Below, piece by piece: positions 37,672-46,225 of a stretch of DNA of 64,000 nucleotides; the stretch's first letter is position 1, and each line of letters begins with the position of its first letter. The stretch is from assembly GCF_002294725.1 (NCBI RefSeq), contig NZ_NSFT01000003.1, positions 496,001-560,000 on the forward strand. Reading direction: 5' to 3'. The notes beneath the pieces were generated by a model, which was not told the origin of the DNA, did not search any database, and saw only the letters and a list, made by a program, of their open reading frames with translations. Position numbers and translations under genes: made by a program. This stretch comes from Mesorhizobium sp. WSM4313 (GTDB taxonomy: Bacteria > Pseudomonadota > Alphaproteobacteria > Rhizobiales > Rhizobiaceae).

Positions 37672-38495
37672 TGCTGAACCAGACTGCTCCAGCGGTCCGG
37701 GACATGGCTGAACGGCAGTCCCCCGGCGACCGCGGTCTTGCGGTTGTTACAGGCGGCCGACGCGGCATTGGCCGCGCCATCTGTTGCGAGCTTGCACGGG
37801 TGGGCTTCGATATAGCAATCGTCGATATTGTCGATGACGAGAATGCCAGCGAGACTGTCGATCTTGTGAGCAGGCTCGGGCGCAACAGCGCTTTCTACCG
37901 CAGGGACATCTCCGAGACGTCGGGCAACGCGACCTTTGTCGAAGGCCTTGAACGCGACCTGGGCGAGATCACGTGTCTGGTCAACAATGCCGGCGTGCAG
38001 GTGAGCGTGCGCGGCGACCTTCTCGATGTCACCGAGGAAAGCTTCGACCGGCTGATCGGTGTCAACCTGCGTGGCACATTCTTCCTCACCCAAGCCGTCG
38101 CGCGCGCGATGCTTTCAAGGCCGCAGACCGCGTCGGAGCGATCGGTCGTGACGATCACCTCGGCCAATGCCGGTCTCGTCTCGCCGGAGAAGGGCCCATA
38201 TTGCATATCGAAGGCCGGGCTCTCGATGGCGTCGCAACAGTTTGCGATCCGCCTGGCGGACGCCGGCATCCGGGTGCACGAGATTCGCCCCGGCTTGATC
38301 CAGACCGACATGACCGCAGACGTCTACGAGAAGTATTCGTCGCAGGTCGAGGCAGGTGAGTTGTCGGCGATCCGGCGATGGGGCCAGCCGGACGACATTG
38401 CTCGCGCAGTCGCGACCTTGGCTGCAGGCGGTCTGCCGTTCAGTACCGGAGACATCTACCACATCGGCGGCGGCATGCAGATCCACCGCTTGTGA
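37668..38495 (+). CDS. SDR family NAD(P)-dependent oxidoreductase (FabG-like)
   Basis: A 275 aa short-chain dehydrogenase. Cofactor motif VVTGGRRGIGRAICCELARV, the NNAG motif in LVNNAGVQVSV, catalytic Ser in VVTITSANAG and Tyr/Lys in GPYCISKAGLSM. The Tyr-x-x-x-Lys motif is YCISK, intact. The C-terminal sequence GDIYHIGGGMQIHRL is typical of sugar- or polyol-acting SDRs. It starts by ATGA overlap with the CoA-transferase. It probably oxidises a hydroxyl group of the imported carbohydrate or a derivative. Confidence 0.9.
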   Translation: MMLNQTAPAVRDMAERQSPGDRGLAVVTGGRRGIGRAICCELARVGFDIAIVDIVDDENASETVDLVSRLGRNSAFYRRDISETSGNATFVEGLERDLGEITCLVNNAGVQVSVRGDLLDVTEESFDRLIGVNLRGTFFLTQAVARAMLSRPQTASERSVVTITSANAGLVSPEKGPYCISKAGLSMASQQFAIRLADAGIRVHEIRPGLIQTDMTADVYEKYSSQVEAGELSAIRRWGQPDDIARAVATLAAGGLPFSTGDIYHIGGGMQIHRL

Positions 38496-38512
38496 GCTTT
38501 TTTGAGCATAGC

Positions 38513-38528
38513 GTGAAAACGATTTCTT
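38513..38528 (+). promoter_or_regulatory. Internal LacI-type operator before the ABC ATPase
   Basis: GTGAAAACGATTTCTT, nearly identical to the operator at 36400, sits 14 bases before the ABC ATPase start. It suggests that the transporter half of the operon has its own repressor-controlled promoter, or that it provides a second site for looping. Confidence 0.65.
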
Positions 38529-38541
38529 GAGGCTCAGTAGT

Positions 38542-40035
38542 ATGAAAGACGCAGTTCTCGAGATGCGCGGCATCCACAAGCGCTTTCCCGGTGTGTACGC
38601 GCTGAATGACGTCAGCTTTGCCGTGCGCAAAGGCAGTGTTCATGGCGTGATCGGCGAAAACGGCGCCGGCAAGTCGACGTTGATGCGCGTCCTCTCCGGC
38701 GCCTTCCTTGCCAACGAGGGCGAGGTGGTCATCGATGGCACTGTCGTGCCGACGCCGACGCCGGAGCGGATGCTCGAACTGGGTATTGCGGTCATCTATC
38801 AGGAACTGGCCCAGGCGCCCCATCTGACGGTTGCCGAAAACATTTTTCTCGGCCGATTGCCGAAGACCGTGCTCGGCAGCGTCGACTGGCGCAAGACCCA
38901 AGCTGCGGCTCGCGAGGTGTTGGACAGGTTGGGTTTCCGGGTTGATCCGGCCGCCCGGATCAATGCGATAAGCGTGGCCCAGCGTCAAATGGTGGAGATC
39001 GCCAAGGCGATTGCACGCGAAGCGCGCATCGTGGTCCTCGACGAGCCGTCCGCTGTCCTGGGCGACGCCGAGCTGGAACACCTGTTCACGACGATCCGGC
39101 GGCTAAGCGCCGAACAGGGCGTGTCCTTCATCTACATCACGCATCGTCTCAAGGAGCTCCACGAGATCTGCGACGAAGTCACCGTGCTGCGCGACGGGCA
39201 GGTTGTCGCGTCCATGCCGCTGGCGCATACGACAACCGCCGACCTCATTCGTCACATGGTCGGACGCGAGCTCAAGGACGTGTTCCCGCCCCGTCCGAAA
39301 CCGGGCTCGAATGTGCGCCTTGAAGTGCGCAATATCTCGCGATCCGGCGTTTTAAGGGACATTTCCTTCGATGTCCGGCAAGGCGAGATCGTCGGCATCT
39401 GCGGTCTCGCCGGGGCCGGCCGGACGGAGGTGCTGCGGGCAATCGCGGGCGCCGACGCGATTGACAGCGGCGAGATCAGGATCGATGGCAAGGCGATCGC
39501 TGTCGATGGGCCGCGTGCGGCGCTCGCGCATGGGATCGGCCTGTTGCCGGAGGACCGCAAGACCGAGGGCCTTTTCCTCGAACAATCGGTTGCCTTCAAC
39601 GTCACCGTTTCCGAACTTGCAGCCATCGTCCAGGGCGGACTGATCAGCCGCAGACGTGAGCAGGAGCAGGTTTCCCGCTTCATTCGGCAGATGCGCATCA
39701 AGACGCCGAGTGCGGGCGCCAAGGTGCGCACGCTCTCGGGTGGCAACCAGCAGAAGTGCGGCATAGCCCGGCAGTTGCATGCCGGGACCGAAATCCTTCT
39801 GGTGGATGAGCCGACGCGCGGCGTTGATGTCGCCGCCAAGCGCGAGATCTACGACCTGCTTGTCGAGCTGACCTCCACGCGCGGTGCGGCCATCGTGATG
39901 GTTTCGTCCGAACTCCCGGAAATTCTAGGCCTCTGCAATCGCATCGTCGTGATGCGGGAAGGCGCCGTCTCGGCGGTCCTGGATGGGGAGGGCGCGACCG
40001 AGGAAACCATCATGGCCCATGCGGTCTGGCAGTAG
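38542..40035 (+). CDS. Sugar ABC transporter ATPase (CUT2, RbsA/MglA-like)
   Basis: A 497 aa protein with two ABC domains in tandem, as in CUT2 monosaccharide importers. The first has an intact Walker A (GENGAGKSTLMRVLSG) and Q-loop (VIYQELAQAPHLTVAENIFL). The second has the usual degenerate Walker A (GLAGAGRTEVLRAIAG) with signature LSGGNQQKCGIARQL and Walker B EILLVDEPTRGVDVAAK. The ATG at 38542 is used instead of a TTG five codons earlier. It pairs with the permease at 42359 and the binding protein at 43440. Confidence 0.94.
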   Translation: MKDAVLEMRGIHKRFPGVYALNDVSFAVRKGSVHGVIGENGAGKSTLMRVLSGAFLANEGEVVIDGTVVPTPTPERMLELGIAVIYQELAQAPHLTVAENIFLGRLPKTVLGSVDWRKTQAAAREVLDRLGFRVDPAARINAISVAQRQMVEIAKAIAREARIVVLDEPSAVLGDAELEHLFTTIRRLSAEQGVSFIYITHRLKELHEICDEVTVLRDGQVVASMPLAHTTTADLIRHMVGRELKDVFPPRPKPGSNVRLEVRNISRSGVLRDISFDVRQGEIVGICGLAGAGRTEVLRAIAGADAIDSGEIRIDGKAIAVDGPRAALAHGIGLLPEDRKTEGLFLEQSVAFNVTVSELAAIVQGGLISRRREQEQVSRFIRQMRIKTPSAGAKVRTLSGGNQQKCGIARQLHAGTEILLVDEPTRGVDVAAKREIYDLLVELTSTRGAAIVMVSSELPEILGLCNRIVVMREGAVSAVLDGEGATEETIMAHAVWQ

Positions 40036-40042
40036 GAGCGAG

Positions 40043-41524
40043 ATGGGCATGCGCAGCTACCAACAATTCATTGGCGGGCGGTTCGTCGCCGGCTCGGGCA
40101 CAGGATCAATTGAACGCAGAGCGCCAGCAAGTGGCGAGCGGGTCGCCACTTATGCGGAAGGCTCGCCGACGGATGTCGATCTGGCTGTCGAGTCGGCGCG
40201 GATCGCTTTCGAGGAGGGGCCCTGGCCGCGCCTGAGCGGCATCGAGCGAGCCGAAGTGCTCAACCGGTTCGCCGACCTCATCAGCGCCAATCGGGAGCGG
40301 CTGGTGAGGATAGAGGTGGAGGAGGTCGGCAAGCCGATAAGGTTTGCTCGTGGCGACATCGACGGCGCGATCGGTCTGACGCGCTACGCCGCTTCCCTTG
40401 CAATGCAGATGGCGGGTCTATCCTACACCAACATTGGCGAGGGCAAGACGGCGCTGGTCACGCGTGAGCCTGCTGGGGTCGTGGCACTGATAACGCCATG
40501 GAACTTTCCCGCTCTCATCCTGTCACAAAAGGTGCCGTTCGCGCTTGCCGCCGGCTGCACGGTCGTGCTGAAGCCGTCCGAGTTCACATCCGGCTCGGCC
40601 TTTGAGATCGCGGCGCTGGCGAGCGAGGCAGGGCTGCCGGCCGGCGCCTTCAATGTCGTCAGCGGTTATGGCGCCGCGGTCGGTGATCACCTGACCGCGC
40701 ATCCTGGCATCGACTTCGTTTCCTTCACCGGGTCGACCCGCACCGGCAGCCGCGTCGTCGCCAACACATCGCGCCACCTGGTCAAGTCCTCGGTCGAGCT
40801 CGGGGGCAAGTCGGCCAATATCGTCTTTGCCGATGCCGATCTCGATGCCGCTACTGACGGCGCGCTGATGGGTGTCTTCTTCAACAATGGCGAATGCTGC
40901 GTCTCAGGTTCACGGCTGTTCGTTCAATCATCCGTCGCTGACGAGTTCATCGCCAAAGTGGTCGCACGGGCGCGCACGATGAAGGTGGGCAACCCGTTCG
41001 ACGAAGACACCGACATCGGGGCCCTGATCGACAGCAATCACCTGGAAAAGGTGGCGGGGTTCGTCAGAGGTGGGATCAAGGATGGAGCCGAGCTCGTCCT
41101 GGGCGGCAACATTGCAACCGGAACGCCCGGACACTTTCACGAGGCAACCATCTTCGATCGTGTCGAGCCGCGCATGGCGATCTTCCGCGAGGAAATTTTC
41201 GGCCCCGTTCTGAGCATCACCCGGTTCGATACGGCAGACGACGCGGTAAGGCTGGCCAACGATACCGCCTATGGCCTGTCGAACTACATCTGGTCGAAGA
41301 ACATCGACACGGTGCTGACTGTGGCTAAACGCCTGAGGAGCGGCTGGGTCCAGGCCAATACGATCATCGATGGTGCGCCACAGCTTCCGCTCACCGGTGT
41401 CAAGGGATCCGGCTTCGGTTACGAAATGGGCCAGGCCGGCTTCGAGGAATTCACGCAGCTCAAGACGCTTCTCATCCACACCGGTCCTCGTGCCCCGGTG
41501 TTTCCGATCCGAGGCGGTCAATGA
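40043..41524 (+). CDS. NAD(P)-dependent aldehyde dehydrogenase
   Basis: A 493 aa aldehyde dehydrogenase. Motifs: VVALITPWNFPALILSQKVP, KPSEFTSGSAFEIAALASEA, the cofactor stretch FTGSTRTGSRV, the catalytic Glu in VELGGKSANIVFADADLDAA and the catalytic Cys in NNGECCVSGSRLF. C-terminal IFGPVLSITRFDTADDA. It starts seven bases after the ABC ATPase stop with TAGGAG; the longer frame overlaps the ATPase. Likely oxidises an aldehyde from the sugar pathway to an acid. The next gene overlaps by four bases. Confidence 0.92.
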   Translation: MGMRSYQQFIGGRFVAGSGTGSIERRAPASGERVATYAEGSPTDVDLAVESARIAFEEGPWPRLSGIERAEVLNRFADLISANRERLVRIEVEEVGKPIRFARGDIDGAIGLTRYAASLAMQMAGLSYTNIGEGKTALVTREPAGVVALITPWNFPALILSQKVPFALAAGCTVVLKPSEFTSGSAFEIAALASEAGLPAGAFNVVSGYGAAVGDHLTAHPGIDFVSFTGSTRTGSRVVANTSRHLVKSSVELGGKSANIVFADADLDAATDGALMGVFFNNGECCVSGSRLFVQSSVADEFIAKVVARARTMKVGNPFDEDTDIGALIDSNHLEKVAGFVRGGIKDGAELVLGGNIATGTPGHFHEATIFDRVEPRMAIFREEIFGPVLSITRFDTADDAVRLANDTAYGLSNYIWSKNIDTVLTVAKRLRSGWVQANTIIDGAPQLPLTGVKGSGFGYEMGQAGFEEFTQLKTLLIHTGPRAPVFPIRGGQ

Positions 41525-42345
41525 CCCTGCCACGCCTCATCGTTTCCGACGTCGACCGGACCCTGCTCACCCACGACTACGTACTGCCCCAGCGGGTCGC
41601 CGATGCCGTGCGCGCGGCTCAGGACAGGGGAACCGTGGTCGTTCTGGCGACCGCACGTTCTCCGCTCGGGGTCAGGCCCTTTGCCGAACGGCTGGGGATC
41701 GCCGATCTCGTCATCGCGTTCAACGGCGGCTGGATCGGCAATGTGGTAACCAGGTCGTCGCTCTCACAGCAGCGGATCTCGCGCTCGGACGCCCTGCACG
41801 CCACGGCAACCGCGCAAGCGGCGGGCGTGCGGCCCATGTGGTTCACTGGCGATGCTGTTTTCGCGCTGACGAACGACCCGCTCATCGCACGCGAAGCCGC
41901 GGTGACGAGGGAGCCCCTGTTCGTAGCCGAAACGATTGAAGCGCTCCCGGGCGAACCCGGCAAGATCATGTGCGTTGCCGGCCAGGCCTCCGACCGACAG
42001 GCCTTCGCACTGCTCCGCGAAACGCTTGGCGAACGGCTCTCGGTTTCGGGGTCGCATCCGCGCCTGCTCGAGATCGGACCGCCGGGGGCATCGAAGAAGA
42101 CCGCGATAAGTCTTGTCGCCGCCAAGCTTGGTATTGCGGCTGATGAATGCGCAGCGGCCGGCGATGCGGAAAACGACCTCGAAATGTTGGCCTGGGCGGG
42201 AACCGCGATGACGGTCGGAAATGCTGTGCCTCAGGTCATGCAGCTTGCGCATTTCGTCGGACCGTCCTGCGACGAAGGCGGGCTGGCCGATGCCATAGCC
42301 TGGCTGATGCGGAGCCGGCAGCCAAGATCCACTGCCGCGCAATGA
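41521..42345 (+). CDS. HAD superfamily hydrolase (Cof/YbiV-like)
   Basis: A 274 aa Cof-type HAD phosphatase with all motifs: I, DVDRTLLTHD (nucleophile Asp and acid Asp); II, VVLATARSP; III, Lys in PGASKKTAISLVA; IV, AAGDAENDLEMLAWAGTAMT. A C2-type cap domain lies between. It probably dephosphorylates a sugar phosphate of the pathway. Overlaps the aldehyde dehydrogenase stop by four bases. Confidence 0.9.
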   Translation: MTLPRLIVSDVDRTLLTHDYVLPQRVADAVRAAQDRGTVVVLATARSPLGVRPFAERLGIADLVIAFNGGWIGNVVTRSSLSQQRISRSDALHATATAQAAGVRPMWFTGDAVFALTNDPLIAREAAVTREPLFVAETIEALPGEPGKIMCVAGQASDRQAFALLRETLGERLSVSGSHPRLLEIGPPGASKKTAISLVAAKLGIAADECAAAGDAENDLEMLAWAGTAMTVGNAVPQVMQLAHFVGPSCDEGGLADAIAWLMRSRQPRSTAAQ

Positions 42346-42358
42346 ATGGGAGGAAGGG

Positions 42359-43354
42359 ATGGTTGAGATGACGACAAGACAAGCATCGGCCGCGCTTCAG
42401 CCGGGGTCGGTCGGACGCCTGCGCGGATGGGCGCAGAGCCTCGGGCTGCTCTGGGTTCTGATCGTGCTGTGCGCCTTCGCCATATACCTGTCGCCGAGCT
42501 TCGTTCACATGGGCAATGTGCTGAACGTCGGTCGTCAGATCGCCCTGTTCGGCATTGTCAGCGTCGGCATGACCTTCGTCATTCTGACACGCGGCATTGA
42601 CCTTTCGGTCGGCTCGATCGTCGGTGTCGTGGCTGTCTCAACGGCGCTGATGATTTCGAACGGCGTCTCAATACCGCTGGCCATGATCGCCGCGCTCGCC
42701 ATCGGCGCCTTGTTCGGCGCAGTGAATGGCGCCGGCGTTGTCTTCTTCGGTATGCCGCCTTTCATCATGACCTTGGGCACATTGGTCATGGGCCGTGGCA
42801 TAGCCATGACGATCGCCAACGGCGAACCGAAGGCGCTTGGCGAGGCCGCGGACGCCTTCGCTTATCTGGGCAGCGGATTTCTGCTCGGCATCCCGGTTCC
42901 GATCTGGCTTTTTGCCGCCATCGCCGCCGTGGCCTTCGTCGTCCTTCGCCATACGCCGTTCGGGCGCCAGGTCTATGCTGTCGGCTCCAACACCGAGGCC
43001 GCGCGGCTGGCAGGGATAAGCGTGCCTCGCACCTTGATGTCGGTCTATGTGATTTCTGGCCTGCTGTCGGCGCTGACCGCCCTGGTTTTTGTGTCGAGGC
43101 TGACCGTCGGCGAACCGACGGCGGGAACCAATCTGGAGCTGGAAGCAATCTCGATCGTCGTCATCGGCGGGACCAGCCTGTTTGGCGGGGAGGGCGGCGT
43201 GATCGGCACGGTTATCGGTGCCGCGATCATTGCCGTGATGGCTAACATCCTGAACCTGCTCGGTATTTCGCCCTTCACGCAACAAATCGTCAAGGGCGCC
43301 ATCATCATCGCAGCGGTGATGTTCGAGGTCTACCGCCACCGCGTGCGGTCCTGA
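42359..43354 (+). CDS. Sugar ABC transporter permease (CUT2, RbsC-like)
   Basis: A 331 aa membrane protein with about eight to ten helices. The CUT2 permease signature is clear: VGMTFVILTRGIDLSVGSIV, FIMTLGTLVMGRGIAM, the coupling region VGSNTEAARLAGISV, and VIGGTSLFGGEGGVIGTVIG. It forms the pore with the ATPase at 38542. An alternative start three codons downstream (Met-4) cannot be excluded. Confidence 0.93.
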   Translation: MVEMTTRQASAALQPGSVGRLRGWAQSLGLLWVLIVLCAFAIYLSPSFVHMGNVLNVGRQIALFGIVSVGMTFVILTRGIDLSVGSIVGVVAVSTALMISNGVSIPLAMIAALAIGALFGAVNGAGVVFFGMPPFIMTLGTLVMGRGIAMTIANGEPKALGEAADAFAYLGSGFLLGIPVPIWLFAAIAAVAFVVLRHTPFGRQVYAVGSNTEAARLAGISVPRTLMSVYVISGLLSALTALVFVSRLTVGEPTAGTNLELEAISIVVIGGTSLFGGEGGVIGTVIGAAIIAVMANILNLLGISPFTQQIVKGAIIIAAVMFEVYRHRVRS

Positions 43355-43439
43355 CATCCAAGCGTGTCCGGTCCCGCCGCGGCAGACCGGTTGGGGCGCT
43401 TGGAACACCTTAACTTGAAGTCCAACGGAGGAGTTAACA

Positions 43440-44387
43440 ATGACAAGTCGCAGACATTTCCTACGCACGACCGCACTGGCCGCGACGCTGCTGGCAGGGG
43501 GCATGCTGACCGGCGCCGCCTTCGCCGAGGAGAAGATCAAGATCGGTTTCAGCCAAGGTACGATGAACCACCCGTGGCGCGTGGCCATGGTGGAAGGCAA
43601 CAAGAAGTACGCAGCCGAACATTATCCGGACGTCGATCTCATCATCACCGACGGCAACAACGATGCCTCCAAGCAGGTGGCCGACGTCGAAAACCTGATC
43701 GCTCAGGGCATCAAGGTGCTGATGATCTCGCCGCTGACCGAGCAGGCGCTCACGCCCGTCGTCAAGGAGGCCATGGATGCAGGCATCAAGGTCGTCACGC
43801 TCGACCGCAAGGTGAATACGCCGGTGACGGTCCATGTCGGCGGTGAAAATCTTCCGCTCGGCGTCGGAGCGGGCGAGTTCCTCGCCAAGAAGTTGAATGG
43901 GAAGGGCAACATCATCGAGCTTCAGGGCACCGCGGGGGCTTCCGCCACCATAGACCGCAACAAGGGCTTCGCCGAAGCGATCGCGAAGTTTCCGGACATG
44001 AAGGTCGTCGCCTCGCAGAACTGCGACTATACGCGTGACAAGGCGGTCAAGTTCATGGAGGACATGGTTCAGCGCTTCGGGCCGGGCCAGATCCAGGCCG
44101 TTTACGCGCACAATGACGAGATGGCGCTCGGCGCCATACAGGTGCTTGAGGCAGCCGGCAGGCTGAACGAGGTGGCTGTCGTCGGTATTGACGGCCAGGA
44201 AACCGCGTTCGAAGCCGTCAAGCAGGGCAAGCTGGCGGCGACCTTCGTCTACCCGTTCGTGGCCCCGGAAGGCATCGAGACCGCCTACAAGGTCGCCAAA
44301 GGAGAACAGGTGCCGCCGACCATCACGCTGCCCACAGTTTCCGTCACCGCGGACAATATCGCGCAGATGATCGGAAAGGGCTTCTGA
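43440..44387 (+). CDS. Sugar-binding periplasmic protein of the CUT2 transporter
   Basis: A 315 aa solute-binding protein of the RbsB-like fold. The N-terminus has a twin-arginine-type signal (TSRRHFLRTTALAATLLAGG) cleaved after AFA. Mature part: IKIGFSQGTMNHPWRVAMVE, GIKVLMISPLTEQALTPVVK, VVTLDRKVNTPVTVHVGGEN, AVYAHNDEMALGAIQVLEAA. It delivers the substrate to the permease. The family binds monosaccharides or polyols; the precise ligand is not evident. AAGTCCAACGGAGGAG upstream gives a strong ribosome site. Confidence 0.93.
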   Translation: MTSRRHFLRTTALAATLLAGGMLTGAAFAEEKIKIGFSQGTMNHPWRVAMVEGNKKYAAEHYPDVDLIITDGNNDASKQVADVENLIAQGIKVLMISPLTEQALTPVVKEAMDAGIKVVTLDRKVNTPVTVHVGGENLPLGVGAGEFLAKKLNGKGNIIELQGTAGASATIDRNKGFAEAIAKFPDMKVVASQNCDYTRDKAVKFMEDMVQRFGPGQIQAVYAHNDEMALGAIQVLEAAGRLNEVAVVGIDGQETAFEAVKQGKLAATFVYPFVAPEGIETAYKVAKGEQVPPTITLPTVSVTADNIAQMIGKGF

Positions 44388-44447
44388 GGCCACGATTCAT
44401 TGGGACGCCGCGACTTGCGGCGTCCTGCCATTTCTGAAGGGAATCCG

Positions 44448-45407
44448 ATGATGAGCGAGAAGAGACAATTTGTTGCCACAGGAGTCATCCCAGCCTGCCT
44501 GATGCCGTTCAGCGCCGACCTGGCCGTCGACGAGGGCGCCTATCGCCGGCATCTTCGCGACGTCGGGTCCGTGGAAGGTATCTCGGGTATGACCATCAAC
44601 GGACATGCCGCCGAAGTGCACGCGCTCACGATCGAGGAACAATTCCGCGCGATCGTCGTGACCAAGGATGTCCTGCAAGACAGGGTCCCGACCATCGTCG
44701 GCATCTATACCAATTCGAGCCTGGAGGCCGCCCGCATCGCTGCCTATGCGGAGCATGAAGGCGCCGATGCTCTGCTGGTGTTTCCCCCTGACTTCATGAC
44801 GCTTGGCGGGCATCTCAGGCCTGAGATGATCTACGAGCATCTGCGGCGCATTACGGATGCATCGGGGCTGCCGATCATTCTTTTCCAGTATCCGCTCGCC
44901 TCAAATCTTGCCTATCCGTTGCCGACTTTGCTGGAGCTTTGCCGCCGCTTCCCATCCATTGTCGCCATCAAGGACCAATGCGGTGACGGCAACCTGCACG
45001 AACGTCAGATACGGGAACTGAAGGCGCTCGATCGGCCAGTGAATACGCTGACCACCCACAGTGCCTGGCTGCTTGGGTCGCTGGCTCTCGGATGTGACGG
45101 GCTCCTGTCGGGGGCCGGAAGTGTCATCGCCGATCTGCAGGTTGCGCTATTTCGCGCCGTGCAGGCGAACGACCTGAAGACTGCCAGGGCGATCAACGAT
45201 CGCATTTATCCTACAGTCAGGGCTTTCTATGACGCGCCACTTCTCGATATGCACAATCGCATGAAAGAGGCACTTGTGATCCTCGGTCGATTGGACGAAG
45301 CCCACGTCAGGCCACCACTGATGAAGCCTGGTGTTGCCGAAATCGAAAAGGTCCGTGGACTGCTGGCTAAAGCTGGTCTCAGCGCGGGATACAGAAAGGT
45401 CGCCTGA
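44448..45407 (+). CDS. DHDPS/N-acetylneuraminate lyase family protein
   Basis: A 319 aa class I (Schiff base) lyase or dehydratase of the DapA/NanA family. The TIM-barrel start is GVIPACLMPFSADLAVDEGA, the catalytic Tyr sits in IILFQYPLASN, and the Schiff-base Lys in PSIVAIKDQCGDGN (~residue 170). In catabolic operons such proteins typically act on 2-keto-3-deoxy sugar acids or dehydrate them. The start is ATG at 44448 (a second ATG follows directly) with GAAGGGAA upstream. A hairpin (GGACGCCGC/GCGGCGTCC type) lies in the 60-base gap after the binding-protein gene. Confidence 0.9.
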   Translation: MMSEKRQFVATGVIPACLMPFSADLAVDEGAYRRHLRDVGSVEGISGMTINGHAAEVHALTIEEQFRAIVVTKDVLQDRVPTIVGIYTNSSLEAARIAAYAEHEGADALLVFPPDFMTLGGHLRPEMIYEHLRRITDASGLPIILFQYPLASNLAYPLPTLLELCRRFPSIVAIKDQCGDGNLHERQIRELKALDRPVNTLTTHSAWLLGSLALGCDGLLSGAGSVIADLQVALFRAVQANDLKTARAINDRIYPTVRAFYDAPLLDMHNRMKEALVILGRLDEAHVRPPLMKPGVAEIEKVRGLLAKAGLSAGYRKVA

Positions 45408-45410
45408 TCG

Positions 45411-46187
45411 ATGACCGACGCCCTGGTGCGGACCGAGGAACCGTCTCCCGGCATCCGCCTGCTGACACTCAATCGGCCCGAAAAGCTGAACGCGCTGTCA
45501 AAGGAATTACTCGGCGAATTGCGTGATTTGCTCGCGATCTATGATGCCGATGCGAACGTTGGCTGCGTGGTCTTGACCGGTGCAGGACGCGCCTTTGCGG
45601 CGGGGGCGGACATTTCAGACATGCTGGAACGAGGAGTTGCCTCCTACAGCGATCCGGAGCGACTGGTTTGTTGGCGTGCGATCGAGGGCTTTTCCAAGCC
45701 GATCATCGCTGCCGTCAACGGCTACGCTCTGGGCGGCGGTCTCGAACTTGCTCTGCTGTGCGACATCGTCGTCGCTTCCGATGCGGCGAAATTTGCCACG
45801 CCGGAAATCAAGATCGGCTCCTTCCCTGGTGACGGCGGCACGCAGCGCCTGCCTCGTCTGGTTGGCAAGTCCTTCGCCATGCAAATGGTGCTGACTGGAG
45901 AGATGGTCGACGCGGCGCTGGCCGAACGCAAAGGGCTGGTCAGCGAGGTGGTCGCGCCTGAAAGACTGTTGCCCAGGGCGCTGGAAATCGCTGCTGCGAT
46001 CGCTGCCAAGTCGGTCGCCATCACGCCTTATGCCAAAAGGGCAGTGCTGGCGGCGTTCGAGACCGATCTGAAATCCGGGCTGGAGATCGAGCACCGGCTG
46101 ACGGTCGAGGCATTCGCGAAGGAGGACCGCATCGAGGGCTTGCGAGCCTTCGCCGAGAAACGGCCGCCTGTGTTCAAGGGCAGGTAG
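45411..46187 (+). CDS. Enoyl-CoA hydratase/isomerase family protein
   Basis: A 258 aa crotonase-fold enzyme. The two oxyanion-hole regions are GRAFAAGADISDMLERG and AAVNGYALGGGLELALLCDI; the active-site stretch reads KFATPEIKIGSFPGDGGTQR. It starts three bases after the previous stop. Together with the CoA-transferase it shows that the pathway uses a CoA ester. Hydration of an enoyl-CoA is the default; other crotonase reactions are possible. Confidence 0.92.
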   Translation: MTDALVRTEEPSPGIRLLTLNRPEKLNALSKELLGELRDLLAIYDADANVGCVVLTGAGRAFAAGADISDMLERGVASYSDPERLVCWRAIEGFSKPIIAAVNGYALGGGLELALLCDIVVASDAAKFATPEIKIGSFPGDGGTQRLPRLVGKSFAMQMVLTGEMVDAALAERKGLVSEVVAPERLLPRALEIAAAIAAKSVAITPYAKRAVLAAFETDLKSGLEIEHRLTVEAFAKEDRIEGLRAFAEKRPPVFKGR

Positions 46188-46225
46188 GCCCTTGCGATCT
46201 GGTGCGAACTAGGGTGGAGAAGTCT

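Noticed and set aside
39983-40042. Earlier start for the aldehyde dehydrogenase inside the ABC ATPase gene
   Set aside because: The ATG at 40043 follows TAGGAG and gives the usual N-terminus; the extension is just the shifted-frame reading of the ATPase end.
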